A stretch of DNA of 64,000 bases from Plasmopara viticola. Its lineage: Eukaryota; Oomycota; Peronosporomycetes; Peronosporales; Peronosporaceae. The position numbers and the translations under genes are program-made. The notes beneath the pieces were generated by a model that ran no database searches, was not told the origin of the DNA, and saw only the letters and a program-made list of their open reading frames with translations. Each line of letters begins with the position of its first letter. The stretch's first letter is position 1. The DNA lies in contig MBPM02000001.1 in the NCBI GenBank assembly GCA_001695595.3, positions 310,001-374,000 of the forward strand. The letters are read 5' to 3'. Below are positions 58,201 to 64,000 of the stretch, piece after piece.

Positions 58201-59399
58201 TACCAGACACTATATCAGTATATACCGTTTTGTATACTGAGAAATTTCGACTAAAGTTCTGCTTTGTTAAATTGAATTTCTTGCAGGATATGTATAGTTT
58301 TGCACTTTTTAAATATTGTCAATATACTGAAGGTGCATATTCACATTCATTATTCTGCCACAAACTGCACGCCAGAAAGAAACTCTGAAGACCGGTTACC
58401 ACCCACCCATCTTTCTTTTCGCTTATCAGCCCCCCAGTTTTTCATTGTGTCCACCACACCACTTTAATAAGACGATCGAAAGCGTGGAACTCGTGAATGT
58501 GTTCAACGTAGAGTAGCTACTATCGCGCGATCATCGCCTCTAATGTCGGATACAAATGCTGATATTGCTCGCTGTACAGGAAAGCTCTTCGCCTTGTGCT
58601 TGTTACATTTGCAGCAACGGCAAAGATGGAAGCTACGACAAACAATCCATATAGTGACGATATGGTGCGTCTGCTAGTAACTAATGTTTAGGCTTGACAA
58701 TTGATGTCTGAGTTTGGCTATCGCACGATTATACAGTTTCTTCCGCATGAGACGACATCAACGCCTTTTGAGACTGCATTGCAAAAGTTTGCGCAGAAGA
58801 AAAAGGGGCGTGTAACAGCTGCAATACAGCAACGTCGGGCTTCCTTTCACGAAAAAAGAGCAAATTTTTGGCGCAACAAAAGACACAAGCTTTGTCAGGA
58901 TAAGTAAGGAAAGCAAACGGGCCAATTACCGTTTGTGTGGACAACGCCCTCACCGGCCCCTTCAAGGTGCGTATGTTAGCTACATTTATATTTTAAATGC
59001 TCATTGAGGTCTATCGCGTCAGGTTTGTCATCACGTAATACGTCGGAAAAATTACGCTAATGCAATTTGAGAATTTATTGGCAAAGAAAGTTGTTGATTT
59101 GGACTAGCTTCGCGAACTTACTGGGTGGTATTCCTACAAAATATCGACCTACAGTCTGCCGGCTGCTATTGATATATGGGCTACTTGCTGGGAAATGAGT
59201 ACACTTTTTGCGGTTTACTGATTTAAATTATAACTTTTTTGCGGTGTAGAGATATATACCGTCAAGAAAGGATCGGCGTGAGGTTACGAAAGCGTTGAGA
59301 GTACGTAGAACTACTTCAATTATAAAATTACAGTGAACATTCGCAATGCAAAAAAACCTTGCAAATTTGCACGTACGAAAGCTGAAACTTCGCGACAAA
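55241..59399. other. Long region without a supported gene
   Basis: Many short frames, several opened only by TTG (for example 57,972-58,388), have no recognisable domain. A 7 bp hairpin (GACCATG/CATGGTC) lies near 56,497-56,516. A basic frame at 58,701-58,907 could be an upstream part of the helicase relic, but the link cannot be shown. Confidence 0.45.
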
Positions 59400-60600
59400 A
59401 GATCATTGTTCTAAAGTCAGTAATTCATTATAAAGATTGGCACGAACGAGCAAACAATCAATTTAAAGTACTGTCAGGTGATACCGAATGCGGTGAGTTG
59501 ACTCAGATCCCGCAGTGTTTACGTGATGACGCGTTGGCACGAGAATTTGGAGGGAAGACAAGGATCATTTGTGCGCAGCCACGACGGAAAAGGTTGACGT
59601 GAAGGTACTGGACAGAACTTAGAAGAAAAGGGTCATGCTATTTAATTTGACTCTTTCTTCGTTTAAAGCGATCCAAGCTATTTTTCTGTACCACGGGAAC
59701 GCTGCTGAAGAGGCTTCGCAATGACCCAATCGCTCGAGGCTTTTTTTCATACTATTCTCTATGAAGTGCACGAGCGAGACCAAGTTACAGTTATTCTACT
59801 TATTTTGATTAAGGCGTCAATTATTTTGCACAGACCGGATCTGAAGGTGTTTTTATAAGTGCAACATTCAAGTAGAAAATGTTTTTTTAGTACTTTCAAC
59901 CAGTTTCTTCAGCGCCAATACTACAGATGGTGGGTGGCTTCAAGTTTCCTGTCACGACGCTGTACCTTGAGGATGTACCCGTGTTGCTTGTAAGCGACAA
60001 AATCACTACGTTTTCTTTCGTGAACAAGTCACGCAGTGGATGTATGGAAAATGGAACCTGTGGTCAATTGTTGCATGCAAGCTTCCTAAAGATAGTTCCT
60101 AAATACTCTTTGTGTGGTGGATCAAGGTTTGCCGATGAAGAGACGTTGGAATGCACGTAGCGACCTGCTTTGGAGAAGGTACAATAAATGATGACGCATT
60201 ACCAGCGCCAGAGATTTAAATTTTTTGTATATTTCTGTAGCTGCTATGGGTGGTACGTTGCAAACTGCATTGAGTGTTATAATCGACGATGCCAAAAAAA
60301 GACTACTGTCTTCGTATACAAAACAGCAAGATGCATTACGGCAGAAACAAGCCGTAGATTTTGTTCTTTTGCTACAGCTGCACTTTTATCTCAATTAAAA
60401 GTTCCCGCTGGATGGAGATGGAAATGGAGCGATTTTCGTATTTCTACCGTGGTGGGAAGAGATTGTCTTCATATTAAACTGAGTACAAGGAGACTAAGCA
60501 GAGTGTTTTCAATCGTCGTCAGAACCCAGAGCATCGAGGTTGATCTCTGCGTTAGCCACATCGGCATTATTGTTGAAATCAACAGCTTCATTTAAGCTAA
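59400..60600 (+). pseudogene. DExH-box RNA helicase pseudogene (DHX29/36/57-like)
   Basis: Helicase motifs occur in the right order across changing frames. Motif I is LSGDTECGELTQIPQ (about 59470-59514; the Walker GK is now GE). Motif Ia is IICAQPRR (about 59565). CTTGTLLKRLRNDP lies near 59,690. Motif II appears as YEVHERDQ (about 59762) instead of DEVHERD. Motif III is SAT in ISATFK (about 59853). FPVTTLYLEDV follows near 59,945, then GAIFVFLPWWEEI near 60,428. At least four frameshifts or stops are needed and two catalytic motifs are mutated, so it is clearly dead. Later motifs (V, VI) are at best faint near 60,520-60,580. It is probably a duplicated copy of a cellular helicase gene stranded among transposons. 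Confidence 0.8.
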
Positions 60601-60755
60601 TTATTGGTGCGAGATCGATAGCATACAAGTACCGTGAGGGAAAGATAAAAAACTTTGAAAATAGAGTTAAATAGTACCTGAAACTGTTGAAAGGTAACCA
60701 AATCGTTTATAGTGTCTATAATCCGTGTCGTCTATCCACAGTCTCTGCATCGTCT

Positions 60756-62420
60756 TTAAGGTCGAAGGGACGCCTCAACCACCTCAAACTTTAATGAATT
60801 GCGCTGAGTCGATCCTAAGAGACGTCCACGACCTCGTACGTTTGTGAGATTAAAAACGTTGTCATGTGGGACCGTTACTAATTGCTCAAGGATCACATTT
60901 TTGTGATATATGGAGCACTTGTCATATTGTTCGCGAATTCGTTCTAGCGTTCCGTGAATATATGGCTGGTGGCGATGGTACGGCTCTCGTCTCCCGAGAA
61001 ATTTGAATGAGCCACCAATGGGAATCGAAATCGTCGGCCCATTACTGGTGTTGTGGCTGCTCTTGACTTTTATTTGTGCTTGCATGGAGGATCAATGTTC
61101 GAGACAAATATGCCTTGGCAGTCTTTCTTATCATCCGTCGCTCTAAATTGACTGAACGCTGATTTCAGCGCAGCCAGTAAAACCCATCCCATTGCCCCAG
61201 CGAAGACTTGGCCAAACTGCATATCGGGGAGTGCGCGCTCTCGTGCGATTTACAGTCTGATGACAGCAAGTTGGCCATTGCAAGCTAGCCGGCAAGCTGC
61301 ATCTACAGTCAGCAAATAAGCCGTCGATACTGAAATCGTCTTCTCCAACGCAGAGTGTGCGCTCTCCACTCGTGAAGTTGTTGTATGACCAAAATGCAGT
61401 TGCCGCGTAAAAAAGCAGAGACAAATATCTTCTTGTACGCAAGCCAGGTCTCATCAAGGTATGTCATCACTTGACGCGGAATAGCCTCTCGCATTTCGGC
61501 AAGCCGACGCTGGTATTTGTCAGTCGTTGGAGACACCACTAGCGCCTTACATTGGCTCGTGAGCTCCTGGAATGCCTGCATTGAATTAAATGTCCTGCGC
61601 TGCCTAGCAAAGATGCTCATGATGATCTGCCAGCTACAAAGATGGTTACTAGCCTCAGAAAAAACTGTCAAGAGCATTCATTCCTTGTCGGTTACAAGAA
61701 TCAATGGAGACACCAAGAAGTCTACGAAGTGCTACTTCAAGAGCGTTGGTGCCCAAATGTAGCCCTCAACCCTGTCTCCAACTATGAACATGTAAGCAAA
61801 TATAAAAGTTTGGCTTGTCGAGCTGACCTCCACAACGTGCAAAAGAAAAAGTCCAAAACGGTTTGATTTGTACGTGGAGTTTAACAACCAGATTATCTCA
61901 GCGCTATATTTGCAGCATATTTCTTTCGCTGACGAAGAGAAAGTGAACAGATTTCTTAGGTTGGGTCCTTGATTTCGACCTTGCGGATGCACGGCAGCAC
62001 CACGAAAGGCTCATGATTATGTTCAAGTTGGTACCAAATCTCCTTGTCCTCGCATTTTGCGAATTATCATAGTAGACTGACAGCCTGCTCCGTGGCTTCC
62101 ACGTACGCTTTAACGCTGCTGCTGCGGCTTCGAAGTTGGAATCTCCGCACGCGAGCATTTAATACATACAGCTTTGAATTCACCGTCTGATTGGTGTCCA
62201 ACTCTCCTTGATCTTTTGCACGTAAATATGAAGCCCTCATCCTGCGATTGAATTTACTGCCAAGCGAGTCTCTTTCAATGGCGCGTAAGTAATTACAACG
62301 ATGGATTGTTGACTCATAGTTGAAGGGATGAGAGAATAATGATAAGGTGAATGTAGGTAAAGTCTGTTCGCATTGCGATCCTACATAACATCTAAGTCCG
62401 AAGGTGTCCGCTCCAGCCAA
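60756..62420 (-). mobile_element. Mutator-like (MULE) transposase pseudogene
   Basis: Four minus-strand open stretches read in order. The N-terminal part (62420-62067) contains VNSKLYVLNARVRRFQL. The DDE core (61992-61732) has LLNSTYKSNRFGLFLLHVV, where the first catalytic Asp of LLDCTYKTN-type motifs is now Asn. Next, 61677-61143 has EASNHLCSWQIIMSIFA, then YLDETWLAYKKIFVSAF, then HFGHTTTSRVESAHSAL after a frameshift. The C-terminus (61085-60756) ends with RGRGRLLGSTQRNSLKFEVV, a common MULE tail. Frameshifts and the lost Asp make it inactive. Terminal inverted repeats were not found. Confidence 0.8.
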
Positions 62421-62582
62421 TCAGAGATCATTAGGGGTACTGCATTTAGGGGGGGGGCTGGCTAGCGGCTTTTAAAAAATATATGCTTGGCGCACCACTC
62501 ACGCCTTCAAGACGATCGTCAGAATGCAGGAGCATTCTCCAATTTTGCTTGTGCATCCTAGTTGCGGGTCTCATTTACACAG

Positions 62583-63017
62583 ATGACCTACCAATGTACG
62601 CGTGTGACCGCCGGCACCTATATGCAAGAAAGACTTCTGAAAGCAGTTCTTGTATCCAGACTATATAACGACTTTAAAGGCTACATCAACGTGAATTTAC
62701 CAATGCTTCTTAGAATAGGATTATTTAGTGAGATGGTCCTTTTGATGTCGACCGTCTCACAGCCTGCCTTTTTCAACTCCACATACCGTCCGATACGACG
62801 CCTACAAGTTCCATTCGAGTCATCCGCGAAAGATTCTCGTCTCGTACGCATTGCTCATGACATAAAAGAATGTACAGCAAAGTTTGCCGTCTATCCTATC
62901 CCATCTGGTGGCCCAAGCTGTCGAATGTTGGCTGTGTGCTCTCCGCAGCATATTTCATTGTGTGATCGACATGAGAATCTTAATTCTAGACCATCACTTC
63001 AAAGCCATACGATTTAA
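62583..63017 (+). CDS. Hypothetical ORF of 144 codons, weak support
   Basis: ATG-started frame with mixed composition (for example MLLRIGLFSEMVLLMSTVSQ) and several Cys and Ser residues. No domain, signal peptide or homologue is recognised. Its position beside a dead transposase makes a chance frame likely. A run of nine G (62450-62458) lies upstream. Confidence 0.15.
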   Translation: MTYQCTRVTAGTYMQERLLKAVLVSRLYNDFKGYINVNLPMLLRIGLFSEMVLLMSTVSQPAFFNSTYRPIRRLQVPFESSAKDSRLVRIAHDIKECTAKFAVYPIPSGGPSCRMLAVCSPQHISLCDRHENLNSRPSLQSHTI

Positions 63018-64000
63018 ACCTACACGAGCACACGCGGTCATGAGAGTAAGCTTGCACTAAGGTATTAGAGCGTACTTGCGCCAAAGGGTCTGCTTTTCAT
63101 CATTGCGGACCGTTATAGGTCGTAGTCACGATCTGATGCTTCACAGATAGGACATCGCATTGGCAATTTTTTTGCTATTTTATACATGGAAATCAGGCTT
63201 ACTGCTAAAAGAATTTGATTTGCCTTTACAAGGATCAACTTGGACACTAGCACAAATTGCAATTGATGCGTCGATGTCGAGAGATCAAGCCTGTTGAGAG
63301 GTCTTTTAATTAAATGGTCAAGCGAGTACGATCTCTGTGCTCAGCTATCTTACCAATAGCAGCTGCAGCCAATTTTGATGGAGATTTCGTTTGTGGAGCC
63401 AAGTGCTGCACAGCCTCGCGCAGTAAATTATATTAAAGTTACTGCTGCTTTTGCTTAAGTCCTTGCTGTTTTAACTCAATGCTTTGAAGTAAATGCTCTT
63501 CTCAGTAAAAATTCGCCAGTTGCTCTGTATCTTTGATGCTTTAACTTGCTTAGCTTCCAGTAAAGCCGAGACACAATACCACTTTGACTGACATCATAAC
63601 TTTCTGCTTTGCTTGTAGCAGTCCCCTCTGCATACTTGTCAAAACAGAAATTAGAAATTCAGTTCCAATTGCACAACATCAAATTAGCTTAACATACCAA
63701 TTCTCGCTAGCTGTGCAGCTTGCTTTGTTAATACATTGCATGTTTATCGCTCTCTAGCTCTTCCTTTTATGCGCAGCCTTGTCCTTCGTAGTCTATTGCT
63801 CCGCTTGGCAGTTGCCGCAGTTAGTCAAGTACTCCACCGCCATCCGTGTACATCTCGTTGATTCGTCGCTTGCGTGCTATAGGAGTCTTTGCGCGATCGG
63901 AAGCTAAATATCGCCTTCACATTGGCACTTGAATGACTTGCTATTGCTCTTCACCAAATAGAGGCGCAACAACAAATTTTTCAAGCAGCAACTTGTCACT
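63018..64000. other. Window end, no supported gene
   Basis: AT-rich with recurring TGCTTT/CTTGCT motifs near 63,440-63,620. The final bases read a Gln-rich IEAQQQIFQAA-like peptide reminiscent of Gypsy Gag, so another retroelement may begin at the edge. This cannot be settled within the window. Confidence 0.3.

Noticed and set aside
57972..58388. 138-codon frame as a gene
   Set aside because: It opens with TTG, has no recognisable domain, and lies in AT-rich debris.

Overview
This window looks like nuclear DNA of an oomycete, probably a plant-associated member of the Peronosporales. The organism is inferred from gene style, not from a marker gene. The supporting features are compact eukaryotic genes with short GT-AG introns (about 52-89 bp), head-to-head and tail-to-tail gene packing, a small secreted protein with an RXLR-like motif, and a sharp change from a gene-dense block to a long stretch of decayed transposons and satellite-like repeats. 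No rRNA, tRNA or CRISPR locus was recognised.

Gene-dense block, about 2.0-29.3 kb. In order: a small secreted protein (2.07 kb, +); an O-methyltransferase fused to a dead copy of a rhodanese-type protein (2.3-3.7 kb, -); the rhodanese/TrhO-like gene itself, interrupted by one in-frame TAG (3.8-5.1 kb, +); a TENT4/Trf4-type poly(A) polymerase (-); a TRA2-like SR splicing factor (+, four exons); a PIG-B/GPI10 GPI mannosyltransferase (-, nine exons); a very large VPS13 lipid-transfer protein (-, seven exons, about 4,666 residues); a derlin (+, five exons); the RNA polymerase II subunit RPB3 (+, three exons); and an ATG14/UVRAG-like PI3-kinase subunit (-, four exons). Exon joins were set by GT/AG sites, reading phase and family alignment, and every model sums to a multiple of three. 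Most are housekeeping genes for RNA metabolism, ER quality control, GPI anchors, membrane contact and autophagy. Divergent pairs share 83-212 bp upstream spacers.

Repeat-rich block, about 29.4-64 kb. It opens with roughly 9 kb of highly diverged tandem repeats (unit about 105-120 bp, two short dyads per unit). The units run forward to about 36.23 kb and then continue in the opposite orientation to about 38.35 kb. One further unit lies at the left edge of the window. After the array come an integrase scrap (38.4 kb, -), a decayed Ty3/Gypsy element with both LTRs (41.22-46.08 kb), one intact intron-less SAM methyltransferase of the TIGR00027/LCM type (47.56-48.51 kb), a candidate 1.67 kb element with about 100 bp terminal inverted repeats, a second Gypsy scrap (54.5-55.2 kb), a multiply frameshifted DExH-box helicase pseudogene (59.4-60.6 kb) and a Mutator-like transposase pseudogene (62.4-60.8 kb, -). 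The long gaps between these contain no gene that can be supported.

The points most worth following up are: (1) the head-to-head rhodanese duplication, where one copy has lost its active site and is fused to a methyltransferase and the other carries a single nonsense codon; (2) the orientation-switching double-dyad repeat array; and (3) the VPS13 architecture, with C2, a PH domain apparently split by a DEP-like insert, a PDZ-like domain and a terminal PH domain.
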